From: Nostoc sp. HK-01
GTDB taxonomy: Bacteria; Cyanobacteriota; Cyanobacteriia; Cyanobacteriales; Nostocaceae
DNA: 64,000 nt
Assembly (NCBI GenBank): GCA_003990705.1
Contig: AP018319.1
Span: 420,722-484,721 of the forward strand
Reading direction: 5' to 3'
A model generated the notes under the pieces. That model had not been told where the DNA came from, ran no database searches, and saw only the letters and a program-made list of their open reading frames with translations. This document shows positions 1 to 8,534 of this stretch, one piece after another (position 1 is the first letter of the stretch; every line of letters starts with the position of its first letter). The position numbers and the translations under genes are program-made.

Positions 1-2
1 GC

Positions 3-140
<138 letters not shown>

Positions 141-159
141 AGTCCAAAAGGAGTTAAAG

Positions 160-252
160 ATGAAGCTGAAGTGGGCTTATTTGACAGTTTTAGAGGAGAA
201 AGTGTTAAGTATTCTAGAGTCTGAATATGGGAGTAAAATAACGCGGTTGTAA
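160..252 (+). pseudogene. Fragment related to the small ORF at 846-1058
   Basis: A 30-residue frame starts 19 bases after the SDR stop. Its core (YLTVLEEKVLSILESEY) closely matches the C-terminus of the protein at 846-1058 (YLTVVEEKLLSVLESEY). It therefore looks like the tail of a second member of an unrecognised small-protein family, with the N-terminal part missing. A short expressed protein is possible because an AGGAG lies upstream of the ATG, but a relic is more likely. Function unknown. Confidence 0.35.
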
Positions 253-344
253 AATACTTTTATTATCTAAAGCAGATTGATTAAAAGAGTGCTAGTTGCT
301 CAAAGTAAGACGATTAGCCTTGCAAAAAATAGTACCTAAAGAGG

Positions 345-824
345 ATGAACAGACTCCTAACAAGTTACAAAGATGCTGAGTTTGGACAGATTGTAATCAA
401 AGATAACCACTGGACTTTAGAACAATCTGCGGTTTTGGGCGATCGCCGTGTACCGATTTGCGTGGATTTTGAACAGGGGCAGATTGGGGAACTTTCATCA
501 CTTCAGCGTGAAGCTATTCGGCAAGCTCTAACTTTGCCAGCCGATGTGTTAGGCATCACTGCTCCTGTTGTGCTGCAAAATTATGATGTATATCGTGAGA
601 TGATTGGAGATCAGGAAATGCCGCCGTTGGCTAATCCCATTCACGTCTGGGATCAGGTTACTTTCTCATATATTTATGTGCCACCCCATGTTGAGTATGA
701 ACTGGATACTCCTACCTTTGAGTTGATAGCTGAGTGTGACTGGGAGCCAGAACACGGACTAGAAGTACGCTTTCGCAATGGAGTAGCAATGGAGGCAGAT
801 CAGATAGGTGAAACAGGACGCTAA
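345..824 (+). CDS. Hypothetical protein, DUF6985/immunity-like
   Basis: A 159-residue soluble protein without signal peptide or membrane segment. The N-terminal third has a 'WTLEQSAVLGDRRVPICVDF' type stretch followed by an acidic turn and a helix (LSSLQREAIRQAL). This layout reminds me of the DUF6985 family, small immunity-protein-like folds. The C-terminal part (CDWEPEHGLEVRFRNG) is a second beta-rich segment that would fit an Imm-type protein. The family assignment is inference from memory of the pattern; coding status is supported by length, composition and a HIP1-bearing in-frame sequence. Confidence 0.7.
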   Translation: MNRLLTSYKDAEFGQIVIKDNHWTLEQSAVLGDRRVPICVDFEQGQIGELSSLQREAIRQALTLPADVLGITAPVVLQNYDVYREMIGDQEMPPLANPIHVWDQVTFSYIYVPPHVEYELDTPTFELIAECDWEPEHGLEVRFRNGVAMEADQIGETGR

Positions 825-845
825 AAACTATCTTGTCTGCGTGTT

Positions 846-1058
846 ATGCTCCCGCATTGTCGTAACTTGCCTCAGCACGAGGTCTGGCTAACAGCAAGCC
901 GAAGAGCGCGTCTACGCATTACTCAAATATATTCTGATTCTCTGGAGGAGACAGCCAAAAATCTGTTGCAGTCGTTGGGGAAGCTGAACCGTCCTTATCT
1001 TACGGTGGTGGAAGAGAAGTTGTTGAGTGTTCTGGAGTCTGAATATAAAGAAAGATAA
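846..1058 (+). CDS. Small hypothetical protein with repeat-derived N-terminus
   Basis: A 70-residue frame. Residues 31-70 (DSLEETAKNLLQSLGKLNRPYLTVVEEKLLS...) form an amphipathic helical unit that has a partial paralogue at 160-252. The first 25 residues are encoded by a dispersed repeat (AGCAAGCCGAAGAGCGCGTCTACGC) of the type scattered through this window. The natural start has therefore probably been lost or replaced, and the gene may be a relic. No function recognised. Confidence 0.4.
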   Translation: MLPHCRNLPQHEVWLTASRRARLRITQIYSDSLEETAKNLLQSLGKLNRPYLTVVEEKLLSVLESEYKER

Positions 1059-1228
1059 CTACTGACGAATTATTACTAGACATGGCAAGCATTACTGCTG
1101 GCATACTCTCAATAAGAAAGAGTGATTGCCTTTGTTTGGACTAGTATGATTTCTGTTAAGATAAGTGCGGCATTCCATCAAGCTACAATACTGGGATGCC
1201 GAAAGTCGTAAAACTTGTGTGAGGAGAA

Positions 1229-1645
1229 ATGGCAGCTAAAGATATATTTCACGCTGCTGTTAGACAAGCGTTGATTAAAGAACAGTGGGTAATTACAGCC
1301 GACCCACTTGTAATTAAAATTAATAAAGTGAAGCTAGAAATTGATTTAGCAGCAGAGAAAATCTTTGCTGCCCAGAAAGCGGGGCGAAAAATTGCAGTTG
1401 AGGTCAAAAGCTTTGTCAGCAGTTCAGTAATTTCCGACTTTCATTTAGCTTTGGGTCAGTTTTTGAACTATCGACTGGCTCTACAAATGAAAGAACCCGA
1501 TAGAATAATTTATTTAGCAGTACCACTCGATACTTTTAACTCTTTCTTTCAAGAAATATTTGTTCAAGAAGCTATAAAGATTTATCAACTCAAGCTAATT
1601 GTCTATGAGCCAAATAAGGAGGAAATTGTTGAATGGAGAGAATAG
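1229..1645 (+). CDS. xisH: XisH family protein
   Basis: A 138-residue protein of the XisH family, named after a factor needed for excision of the fdxN element in Anabaena heterocysts. The fold is endonuclease-like: E-I-D-L (about residues 38-41), K-IAVEVKSF (about 56-63) with the D...E-x-K constellation of PD-(D/E)XK enzymes, and a conserved GQFLNYR helix. A good start is given by GAGGAGAA six bases before the ATG. It overlaps xisI by 13 bases, so the two are translationally coupled. Such pairs are multicopy in cyanobacteria and most are not linked to an excisable element. None is evident here, so the role is unknown. Confidence 0.92.
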   Translation: MAAKDIFHAAVRQALIKEQWVITADPLVIKINKVKLEIDLAAEKIFAAQKAGRKIAVEVKSFVSSSVISDFHLALGQFLNYRLALQMKEPDRIIYLAVPLDTFNSFFQEIFVQEAIKIYQLKLIVYEPNKEEIVEWRE

Positions 1646-1968
1646 AATTTTATCGTCAATGTATCCGAGACTTATTAACAAAAGAAGCTACTTTAAATGA
1701 GAAAAACTCTAACGTTGAATCTCAGTTAGTTTTTGATACAGAACATGACCATTATCAGTTAATAGATATAGGTTGGGAAAATTTGAACCGGATTTATAAC
1801 TGTTTTATTCATATAGATATTAAAGATAGCAAAATCTGGATTCAGCATAATATGACGGATGTAGATTTAGCCCTTAAACTTGTGGAGATGGGAGTGGCAA
1901 AAGAAGAAATTGTGTTAGGGTTGCATCCACCTTATAAGCGTCCTCATACCGGGTACGGTGTGGCGTGA
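1633..1968 (+). CDS. xisI: XisI family protein
   Basis: A 111-residue XisI family member, the obligate partner of XisH. Family landmarks visible: the N-terminal helix MERIEFYRQCIRDLL, the beta segment QLVFDTEHDHYQLIDIGW, the IHIDIKDSKIWIQHNMTD stretch, and the terminal LGLHPPYKRPHTGYGVA. It starts inside xisH with a GGAGG-type site (AAGGAGGAAATTG). The pair is complete and looks intact. The molecular function of XisI is not established; a toxin/antitoxin or nuclease/regulator relationship is plausible but unproven. Confidence 0.92.
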   Translation: MERIEFYRQCIRDLLTKEATLNEKNSNVESQLVFDTEHDHYQLIDIGWENLNRIYNCFIHIDIKDSKIWIQHNMTDVDLALKLVEMGVAKEEIVLGLHPPYKRPHTGYGVA

Positions 1969-2036
1969 AAAGTTCAGAGAGTGAACGCTGATCCCCAGTC
2001 TTTACCAAAAAGCGTGAAATCTGCTAAATTTTTTGA

Positions 2037-2219
2037 GCGCAGGAAAACCCCGAACTGGGGGGTAGAGGCGGTTGCTGGGCGATTATTAGGCGGGTAAATG
2101 ACTTTAGCTGCACCGTGAGAACTTGGGATGGAGAACTGACGGTTGGGGTGCAGCATTTGAAGTTTTATGAGTATCGGACTGATGAATGCCAGCAGATGTG
2201 GGTGATTTGTGATACCTGA
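2037..2219 (+). pseudogene. Relic of an unknown family, copy 1
   Basis: An open stretch without start codon reads ...NPELGG...RRVNDFSCTVRTWDGELTVGV... and ends with a stop at 2217-2219. The central FSCTVxxW(D/E)G(E/K)xxVGV motif recurs in a second damaged copy at 2921-3103. I do not recognise the family. The lack of an N-terminus marks it as a decayed gene. The GNAT gene that follows lies between the two relics. Confidence 0.35.
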
Positions 2220-2308
2220 CGGTAAGCCGCTTTGTGGCTTGTTGTGAGACATTTTTTGCATCTTAAACGCAAAGTTGAAAGGATCTTTTTCGAGGTAGGT
2301 AATGGTTA

Positions 2309-2860
2309 TTACTTTGAGCTATTGCTCCACTGCGTTCTTGTAATTCGCCAATTTACTTCGCTCCAACCTCGGTTGTCCATCCATGTGGAACCTGGACGGA
2401 TGGTAACTACTTCTGCTCCCATCCACTCTGCCAACCGAGCGATTCGCACGTTTGCACTGACTGTAAAACCAGAGATCACTTCTAGCCTGAGTTCCTTAAA
2501 TCCGAAGTCGAGCAAGGCGCGTCCAACCTCGATTGCGTAGGCATATCGCCCCCAATAGTCTGGCGCAAGTTCAATCCCCAGTTCCATTTCACCTGCATCA
2601 TACCCCTTTGAACGCAGTCCGCAACAACCGACAAGCGCGTAAGGTTCATGCCGTGGGACAATCGCCAGCTGGTAGTTAAGTCTCGGCTGCTCACAAGCCC
2701 ATGTGCAAAATGTCTCAAACAAACGTGCTGAATTTTCTGGACTAGTTTCGTCCTTTTGAGAAAATACTTGAGTGCGTGGATCTGCTTGATAGTTTAGGAA
2801 TGACGATCTGTCTAACTCAACGAAATCACGCAGTAAAAATCTCTTGGTCACTATCTCCAT
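2309..2860 (-). CDS. GNAT family N-acetyltransferase (RimJ/RimL type)
   Basis: A 183-residue acetyltransferase of the RimJ/RimL-like GNAT branch. It begins with the usual T-K-R-F-L-L-R-D-F strand, has the acetyl-CoA core ELGIELAPDYWGRYAYAIEVGRALLDFGF (about residues 92-120, where the pyrophosphate loop is the degenerate YWGRYAYA) and ends with the NVRIARLAEWMGAE helix. Substrate (protein N-terminus, antibiotic or small amine) cannot be told. It is a single gene on the minus strand, between two relics of one unrelated family. Confidence 0.9.
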   Translation of the reverse strand: MEIVTKRFLLRDFVELDRSSFLNYQADPRTQVFSQKDETSPENSARLFETFCTWACEQPRLNYQLAIVPRHEPYALVGCCGLRSKGYDAGEMELGIELAPDYWGRYAYAIEVGRALLDFGFKELRLEVISGFTVSANVRIARLAEWMGAEVVTIRPGSTWMDNRGWSEVNWRITRTQWSNSSK

Positions 2861-2920
2861 ATAAATAGCTAAATAGTTTATAAGGTTTTAATTGGATAGT
2901 TACTTGGTGTGAGTGGTAAG

Positions 2921-3103
2921 CATGAATTGGCGGATTGGAATGATGAGCTTCACAACTTCTTAAAGTATCGGGCAACTGGGAACAACCCGAAACCTAGTTT
3001 TTGATATGTAAAACGTGCTGTTACTCGTATAGGAGAGTTTAGCTGTACAGTAACAGCTTGGGAAGGCAAATGTAGTGTTGGGGTAGCGATGAGGAATAAG
3101 TGA
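2921..3103 (+). pseudogene. Relic of the same unknown family, copy 2
   Basis: The frame reads HELADWNDELHNFLKYRATG...PKPSF, then an in-frame TGA at 3002-3004, then AVTRIGEFSCTVTAWEGKCSVGV and a second stop. The FSCTVxxW motif matches copy 1 (2037-2219). The internal stop and missing start show decay. Confidence 0.35.
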
Positions 3104-3184
3104 TTAAGTTCTTCCTAACTGTGCTTGTGTCTTTGTCAAAATTTTGAGATATTAAGTTGAAAAAATTAATTCAGATAAAAAATT

Positions 3185-3415
3185 ATGGCAACCCAGCAAG
3201 AACTTCAATCTCTTTTTAATACCTTAGATACCGATCAAGATGGCAAAATTTCTATAAATGAGCTTTTTTTTAGCCCTGGCTTAAGCGCAATCATCTCAGC
3301 CGAAACAGGTGTCAGTAGCCCCCAGGAATTACTAGCTATGTATGGAGATAAAGACGGTAGTATCACCTTTGAAGAGTTGAAACAAGTTGTTGAGTCAGCT
3401 GGAAATTTAAACTAG
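3185..3415 (+). CDS. EF-hand calcium-binding protein
   Basis: A 76-residue calmodulin-like protein with two EF-hands. The first loop (DTDQDGKISINE, residues about 15-26) has canonical Ca2+ ligands at positions 1, 3, 5, 7, 9 and 12. The second (YGDKDGSITFEE, about 53-64) begins with Tyr instead of Asp but keeps D3, D5, S7 and E12, so binding there is probably weaker or register-shifted. No signal peptide: a cytoplasmic Ca2+ sensor or buffer. The ATG follows an AT-rich leader, and a broken cas6 starts 65 bases downstream in the same direction. Confidence 0.86.
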   Translation: MATQQELQSLFNTLDTDQDGKISINELFFSPGLSAIISAETGVSSPQELLAMYGDKDGSITFEELKQVVESAGNLN

Positions 3416-3480
3416 CTGTACCCCATCTCCGCCCAAGCAAGAGCAAGCACTGCCGTCCTCTGAACTACTAAGAGGCGGTT

Positions 3481-4468
3481 TTGATTCGTGGTATATCAGC
3501 CTACCTCCACGATGGAGAATCAGAAAAAGCCTTCAGTATCTCAGCACTGGAAGGTCAACTGCTACCTAGTGGCAAGCAATTGAAACTAGTCGCCAACCAA
3601 ATCTATCACTGGCATATCAATGGGCTATCTCAACGAGTGGCATCCTTTCTCAAGCTGTGGTTAGCTAACTTACCAAAAGTTATCGATTTGAGAGGAGCAT
3701 CGTTACAAATAAAGCAGGTGAGTATAGCTCATGCTCCCACGACTTATGCCCAATTGCTGCGATCGCCCATTGAACAATCTGTAGTAGACCTCAGTTTCGT
3801 TTCACCAACCAGCTTTCGGCGCAAAGGCCATCACTTTCCACTGCCAGTCCCAGAGAATTTATTCCACAGTTACCTACGGCGGTGGAACGACTTTTCGCAG
3901 CAGTCAGTAGAACAAGAGGCTTTTATAGAGTGGATTGATGAAGTGGATTGATGAAAGCGTTATCATCCATCAGCACCGTTTGGAATCAACAAAAGTGGCA
4001 GCAGGCAAACAAGGGTCGGTCACTGGATTTACGGGAGCAATATCTTTGGGTTTGAGCAGGGCAGCTTTGGCAAATACCGAATTTACCCAGCTATTCTATA
4101 CTTTGCTCAAGCTTGCGCCGTACTGTGGAACAGGACACAAGACAACCTTTGGATTGGGACAAACTCGCTCTGGTTGGCTATCAGAGCAAAAGGCAACTGT
4201 AGCCGAGCAGTTACTTGCAGATACGTTGGCGCAAAGGATTGAAGAATTGACAACGATATTTACTGACCAACGCAAACGCAAGGGTGGCGATCGCACCGAT
4301 AGGATTGCTGTGACCTGGGCGACTGTTTTGGCCCGTCGAGAGCATGGGGATTCTTTAGGGGCGATCGCGCTTGATTTGGAGATGAAATCGGAAACGGTGA
4401 AAACTTACGTGAAGCTGGCTCGAAAGGCTCTTAAGGGGACTGATGAAGGAGCTATTGGGAATCAGTAA
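3481..4468 (+). pseudogene. cas6: CRISPR endoribonuclease Cas6, frameshifted and 5'-truncated
   Basis: Two overlapping frames make up one Cas6-type RAMP protein, which cleaves CRISPR precursor RNA. The first (3481-3951) has the ferredoxin-like core with LHDGESEKAFSISAL and PTSFRRKGHHFPLPVP. The second (3935-4468) carries the diagnostic glycine-rich loop APYCGTGHKTTFGLGQ and a C-terminal helix-turn-helix-like extension. A 13-bp tandem duplication (3930-3955) causes the frame break; removing one copy gives I-E-W-I-D-E-S-V and one frame of 324 codons. The usual first ~30 residues are also missing. No CRISPR repeats or other cas genes are visible nearby, so this is a dead orphan. Confidence 0.87.
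3930..3955. repeat. 13-bp tandem duplication disrupting cas6
   Basis: GTGGATTGATGAA occurs twice in direct succession (3930-3942 and 3943-3955). Thirteen is not a multiple of three, so the second copy shifts the cas6 frame and creates a stop eight codons later. It looks like replication slippage and a recent, potentially reversible, lesion. Confidence 0.95.
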
Positions 4469-4683
4469 TCGGCGTATTAAGGCTGATCTAGAATATCCTA
4501 ACTACAGCTTCGTTGATCTTGGATAGCAGTTGTTGATATTTTGGTGAGCTAATTCTTTTAGTGCAGCCATCTATTGAGCATTTTCTGTATAGTTTGAATT
4601 ATGGAATAGCAAGATAGAGCGTTCTATTTAAGATGGACATTTCGCAATAGCATTATTTAAGATAACTCACTTGCATTGAGATC

Positions 4684-5967
4684 ATGTTTGACCCTACAGA
4701 GTCAGAAGAAATATATACAGTTTCCGAATCACAGTTACAATTGTTACATGAACAACAAATTTCGGAAAATGGCCCAGGAACAATCCTCAAAGATTTCCAA
4801 ATGTTATTGGATTTCATTGGTACAAAAGGAATTGAGGTTAGCAAAACCCAAAACTTCTTGCCGATAAAATGTTTGGCCGAACTCAATAGTCGTTTAACAG
4901 ATCCAATTCAAGTTGAGCTTAACCGTCCCCAACAAAAAGCTTATCCTCATCTTCATGGTTTGTATTTATTGTTGAGAGCTTCTGCTATATCTTATGTTGA
5001 ACCTCAGGGCAAAAAATTCTTTATCTACCTAGAACCTAAAGTGGTTGACTCTTGGAACAATTTAAATCCCACAGAACGTTATTTTAATCTTTTAGAAACT
5101 TGGTGGATTTGGGGAAATGAAGAAATCTTAGGTAGTAGAGAACAAAATACTGGATTTCACAAATGCTTAACGTTTTTGCATATCCTGGACTCAAGTAAAA
5201 ATTTGGTTATCAAGCCAGAACAACAAAAATGGTTAAGCTATACCCTAGGACTTCACCACATTGCATTACTGTCGATGTTTGGAATTATAGAAATTCAAAA
5301 TGGCAAATCAAAAAAAGGTCAAGGTTGGCAGTTTACTAAAATCAAAAGAACTCCTTGGGGAAATGCTTTACCTAATTTAATTCAAAAGATTGCTTTTGAA
5401 TCCTTAATTTCAGAAAATGCACAAGAGGACTTGCAGGATGAAGAAAATCCGCTTGGGATTTGGCAGTCTCAATTACAAGTTTTCTTTCCTGAATGGCAGA
5501 AGAATCTTGCGGTTTCTCAAGTAGAAACACAACCAGGAATTTACGTTTTTAAAGTTACTTTAGGTAAAATTTGGCGGCGGATTGCTATTCCTCATGATTA
5601 CAGCCTCTATGATTTAAGCAGTATAATTTTAGAATCTGTAAACTTTGATGACGATCATTTGCATGAATTCTCTTACAAAAGTCGATATGGTTATACAGTT
5701 ACAGTAAATCATCCGGCAACGGAGGAGCAGCCTTTTAGTGATGAATTTTTAATTGAAGATTTGTCTTTATCTTTAAAAGTTGGTCACACAATAGATTACT
5801 TGTTTGATTATGGGGATAATTGGCGATTTAAAGTGCAATTAGAAAGTATTGAGCCAGATAATATAGAAATTAAAGAACCAACAATTTTATCCTTTCATGG
5901 GAAGGCACCTGAACAATATCCGAGTTGGGATGATGACAATGAGTGGGATGATGAGGATGAAGAATAA
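4684..5967 (+). CDS. Plasmid pRiA4b ORF-3-like family protein
   Basis: A 427-residue protein whose C-terminal ~140 residues are a pRiA4b ORF-3-like domain: GIYVFKVTLGKIWRRIAIP, the TLYDLSSIILESV-like helix, HEFSYKS, and VGHTIDYLFDYGDNWRFKVQLE with the hallmark YDYGD(N/D)W-type strand. The very acidic tail (DDDNEWDDEDEE) is typical. The N-terminal ~280 residues are mostly helical and unassigned. The family is found on plasmids and beside insertion elements and has no proven biochemical role. The gene is monocistronic; the next gene is on the other strand. Confidence 0.86.
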   Translation: MFDPTESEEIYTVSESQLQLLHEQQISENGPGTILKDFQMLLDFIGTKGIEVSKTQNFLPIKCLAELNSRLTDPIQVELNRPQQKAYPHLHGLYLLLRASAISYVEPQGKKFFIYLEPKVVDSWNNLNPTERYFNLLETWWIWGNEEILGSREQNTGFHKCLTFLHILDSSKNLVIKPEQQKWLSYTLGLHHIALLSMFGIIEIQNGKSKKGQGWQFTKIKRTPWGNALPNLIQKIAFESLISENAQEDLQDEENPLGIWQSQLQVFFPEWQKNLAVSQVETQPGIYVFKVTLGKIWRRIAIPHDYSLYDLSSIILESVNFDDDHLHEFSYKSRYGYTVTVNHPATEEQPFSDEFLIEDLSLSLKVGHTIDYLFDYGDNWRFKVQLESIEPDNIEIKEPTILSFHGKAPEQYPSWDDDNEWDDEDEE

Positions 5968-6042
5968 CAGCCCATTTGCCCACAAATGGAGTATTAATAT
6001 ATTCAGGTAGGCTTAACAAGCGTGAGCGGCAAACGTAGTGAT

Positions 6043-6240
6043 TTAATGACGACGGAACAAAGTCTCTAGATAAACTTGCGCCACTCGGCGGTCGCCGTCA
6101 GCATTCTGTAGCAGAAACAGTGAGACAGCAGCGGTCAATACCCGGTTCTCATCCCATTCAGGGTGCTGTTGTAAGTAGTCTTTGAGACACTCATGTAAAG
6201 TTTCGGGAATCTCTGTGAAGATGCTAACGGTTGCGTTCAT
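6043..6240 (-). CDS. DUF2811 domain protein
   Basis: A 65-residue protein matching the cyanobacterial DUF2811 pattern over its whole length: MNATVSIFTEIPETLHECL, YLQQHPEWDENRVLTAA, SLFLLQNADGDRRVAQVYLETLF. The HPEWD and FLLQN blocks are the most characteristic. It is predicted as a short strand followed by helices, reminiscent of ribbon-helix-helix regulators, but DNA binding has not been shown. Function unknown. Confidence 0.86.
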   Translation of the reverse strand: MNATVSIFTEIPETLHECLKDYLQQHPEWDENRVLTAAVSLFLLQNADGDRRVAQVYLETLFRRH

Positions 6241-6925
6241 AGGGTAAAGGCTTCTAGTAAATCAGTCAGGGCAACTAGCTTTAAATGAGGCAGCTAAAAG
6301 CAAATATGCTGCCACTACTGAAGCAGGTTTATACAGTTAGTCTTTGTAGCTTACAGAACTATAGAAGCTAGTCGAATTATTGTGCGGCCAGAGGGGGTAG
6401 GTTTGTCAATGCTACGAAATATTAAGTAGAAGTACAGAAAGAATCAAGATTTACGGCAGCATCAGAGTTGAAGATAGATTTTCGTTACTTTGCTTAATAA
6501 AAACTCAGTGTTTAAGTTTTCCAGGAGCTATCAAATAAAATCCCCAGCGATGCAACCAAAGGCTATGAGTCTGTAGAGTCTTTGTGGAAAACATTCTTAA
6601 CACCTGTGGAAAAGTTGTGGAATGAGTGCGGAAAAGTTAGGCTAATGATAAGAATTGCAAAACATCTAGAAATTAGGAAGAATTGCTAAAGTGCGATCGC
6701 TTTTTCGTCAGTAAAGATAGAGATGTTGATGATTCGGGTGATTAAAGACTAAATTCAATCATCTGTAATAATATCTGTTGATAGTGGGAAGTTTTTCTCA
6801 TTAGATTAGTTAATAATTTGATTATCCGGACTGTATACACCCGACAAAGTACTCTGATAGAGGCTGTATACAGATGTTAACCAGCAAAAATCCATTATTT
6901 AAATATACTTACCCCAGTTAAGAGT
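6241..6925. other. 685-bp non-coding region
   Basis: No credible gene on either strand. It is AT-rich with a single HIP1 octamer (near 6694). The right-hand end carries two near-identical CTGTATAC boxes upstream of the gene at 6926, listed separately. This is one of the longest gene-free stretches in the window and could include replicon functions, but I see no iterons or DnaA-box array. Confidence 0.5.
6831..6873 (+). promoter_or_regulatory. Paired CTGTATAC boxes, candidate operator
   Basis: CTGTATACAC (6831-6840) and the perfect palindrome CTGTATACAG (6864-6873) lie 33 bp apart, about three helical turns, 53-95 bp before the ATG at 6926. The downstream protein has a ribbon-helix-helix-like N-terminus, so autoregulation through these boxes is a reasonable guess. 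Confidence 0.42.
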
Positions 6926-7369
6926 ATGTCTAAAGTTTCAATATCAATTCAGTTAAGTGAGGCTGAAGTTAAAGTACTTTCAGCAATGCAACTTTCAGAA
7001 AATGAGTCGCTCAATCAAACAGCGACCAGACTACTCAAAGGTATTCTGGGTCAGTCAAAAGCTGGGCAGACATTATCTGATGATGAAGACATAAAACAAA
7101 TTTTCAGGCAGGAACTGGCTTCGGCAGTAGCCCAAATTCAGGATTTAATCACGCAGCGTCCAGGCGAAGTTGATAGCCAAACACAAGAGCCTGTTGCTGT
7201 AGTGCAGCAATCAAAGCCAGATTATGAAGCAATACGTTCCAATCTTCTCTCTAAAATGAAAGCAGGCAAGCAGTCTGCTGCCAAAGCCATTGATGCTTTT
7301 ATCCAGGAATTAGATGCTGCCAGCCAACAGCAGAAGCCAGAAACTGAGGAGTTAGATGTAGCGTCTTAG
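6926..7369 (+). CDS. Plasmid-type hypothetical protein with RHH-like N-terminus
   Basis: A 147-residue protein. Residues 1-40 (MSKVSISIQLSEAEVKVLSA...ESLNQTATRLLKGIL) have the strand-helix-helix pattern of ribbon-helix-helix DNA-binding proteins. The rest is acidic, Gln-rich and helical (KSAAKAIDAFIQELD). A DNA-binding accessory protein for partition or copy control would fit, but no close family is recognised. It is preceded by the paired CTGTATAC boxes and stands alone on the plus strand. Confidence 0.65.
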   Translation: MSKVSISIQLSEAEVKVLSAMQLSENESLNQTATRLLKGILGQSKAGQTLSDDEDIKQIFRQELASAVAQIQDLITQRPGEVDSQTQEPVAVVQQSKPDYEAIRSNLLSKMKAGKQSAAKAIDAFIQELDAASQQQKPETEELDVAS

Positions 7370-7489
7370 CATTTTTGGGTCAGCAAATGAAGCCCTGGTA
7401 TTCCCAGTGTGAACGCTTAATTACTAGTATATTTGAGCCGTCTTTCCCACTCCCAACACCATGCTGTATCTACTTTTTCCTTATTTCAG

Positions 7490-7897
7490 TTACAAATTTT
7501 TTGAAGTAGTTAACAAAGTTTCTTTCGCCAAACGAGTTTGTAAATCTACAATCAAATTATCGCCACTTCGTCGCGCTTCCCACGAACCAGAATAATGTAA
7601 ACCAATGTTCCACTTACCCTGCATATAATCCTCTTTTTGTGAGATTGTGCCTGTATAAGTAACTGGTGCATTTGAGGTTACTAAATAGCACTTCGTAAAG
7701 CTGAGACTACGCCCGATTACATCACCATTAACGGTTGCTTCTCCTAAATAGCTATCATCTAGGATAGAACCTGTCAAAGCATTTCCGCTCTGCACAAACG
7801 CGGCTTCAAATCGTGTTGGTATTTCATCTTGCCAATATGTGCCTAACCAATTACCGCTTATGTCTGTCATAGAATTTTCAGTAATTGTTATGAGCAT
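7490..7897 (-). CDS. Hypothetical beta-barrel-like protein
   Basis: A 135-residue protein. An internal ATG at 7870 (MTDISGNWLGTYWQ) is a more natural start than the upstream one. From there the sequence alternates short strands, GNWLGTYWQ, FEAAFVQSGNALTGSI, DVIGRSLSFTKCYL, VTYTGTISQKEDYMQGKWNI, SGSWEARR. This repeating G-x-W / S-G-x-W pattern resembles small lipocalin- or avidin-like barrels. It lies 10 bases after the AlkA gene in the same direction and is probably co-transcribed. No function assigned. Confidence 0.65.
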   Translation of the reverse strand: MLITITENSMTDISGNWLGTYWQDEIPTRFEAAFVQSGNALTGSILDDSYLGEATVNGDVIGRSLSFTKCYLVTSNAPVTYTGTISQKEDYMQGKWNIGLHYSGSWEARRSGDNLIVDLQTRLAKETLLTTSKNL

Positions 7898-7907
7898 AAT
7901 TTTAACT

Positions 7908-8534
7908 CTAGTTACTCAAACTTGTTTTTACTTCCAGGCTGCGCCATAAATACCAACAGGCCAAGGAACGGTAAGGTTCCCATTTCTGCCCTAAATCCTC
8001 GACAGTTTTTTTATTAGGGAGTTGGGCTAAACCATACAGGTTGCGAATGGCGGCACGAATACCTAAATCATCTACAGGCAGAACATCCAGCCGATGTAAG
8101 CGAAACATTAATAACATCTGAACTGTCCAACGCCCAATACCCTTGATTGGTATTAAGGCTTTGATTATTTCCTCATCATTCATCGTCTGCAATTGTTCCA
8201 CAGTCGGTAATCCATCTGTGACTTTTTGAGCTAAATCTTTTAGATACACAATCTTAGGACGTGAAATCCCAGCAGTACGCAAAACTTCATCTGGGGTATT
8301 CAGGATACCTAAAGCTGTTGGTAGATTTTGCGGATAAAGCAGCAAAAATCTACTGTGAATGGCGGCTGCTGCTTTACCAGATAATTGTTGGTAAAGGATT
8401 GACCTTGAGAGCGAAAACAGCAAGTCTTGTGTTTGTTGCACTTGATAGAGTTGGCAATCTCCTACTGCTTCGATAACATTTGCCAAGATAGAATCTGAGT
8501 TTTTGAGTGTTTGGATTGCGGTTGAGTAATCCAT
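7908..8534 (-). CDS. alkA: DNA-3-methyladenine glycosylase II (AlkA-like)
   Basis: A 208-residue HhH-GPD base-excision glycosylase that removes alkylated purines from DNA. The helix-hairpin-helix is IKGIGRWTVQMLLMF (about residues 128-142), followed by the catalytic-Asp region LDVLPVDDLGIR (about 146-157). The N-terminal QLSGKAAAAI helix, preceded by ILYQQ, is typical of the bacterial AlkA/MAG subfamily lacking E. coli AlkA's extra N-terminal domain. Length fits that short group. Probably co-transcribed with the small beta-rich gene downstream. Confidence 0.92.
   Translation of the reverse strand: MDYSTAIQTLKNSDSILANVIEAVGDCQLYQVQQTQDLLFSLSRSILYQQLSGKAAAAIHSRFLLLYPQNLPTALGILNTPDEVLRTAGISRPKIVYLKDLAQKVTDGLPTVEQLQTMNDEEIIKALIPIKGIGRWTVQMLLMFRLHRLDVLPVDDLGIRAAIRNLYGLAQLPNKKTVEDLGQKWEPYRSLACWYLWRSLEVKTSLSN

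Noticed and set aside
1229..1968. XisH/XisI marking an excisable element here
   Set aside because: No recombinase gene or flanking direct repeats are visible nearby; most xisHI pairs in cyanobacteria are not next to elements.
1974..2261. 95-residue minus-strand reading frame
   Set aside because: Low-complexity composition, no start context, and overlaps a better-supported plus-strand relic.
3481..4683. CRISPR array near cas6
   Set aside because: No regularly spaced repeats of 28-37 bases were seen around the gene or elsewhere in the window.
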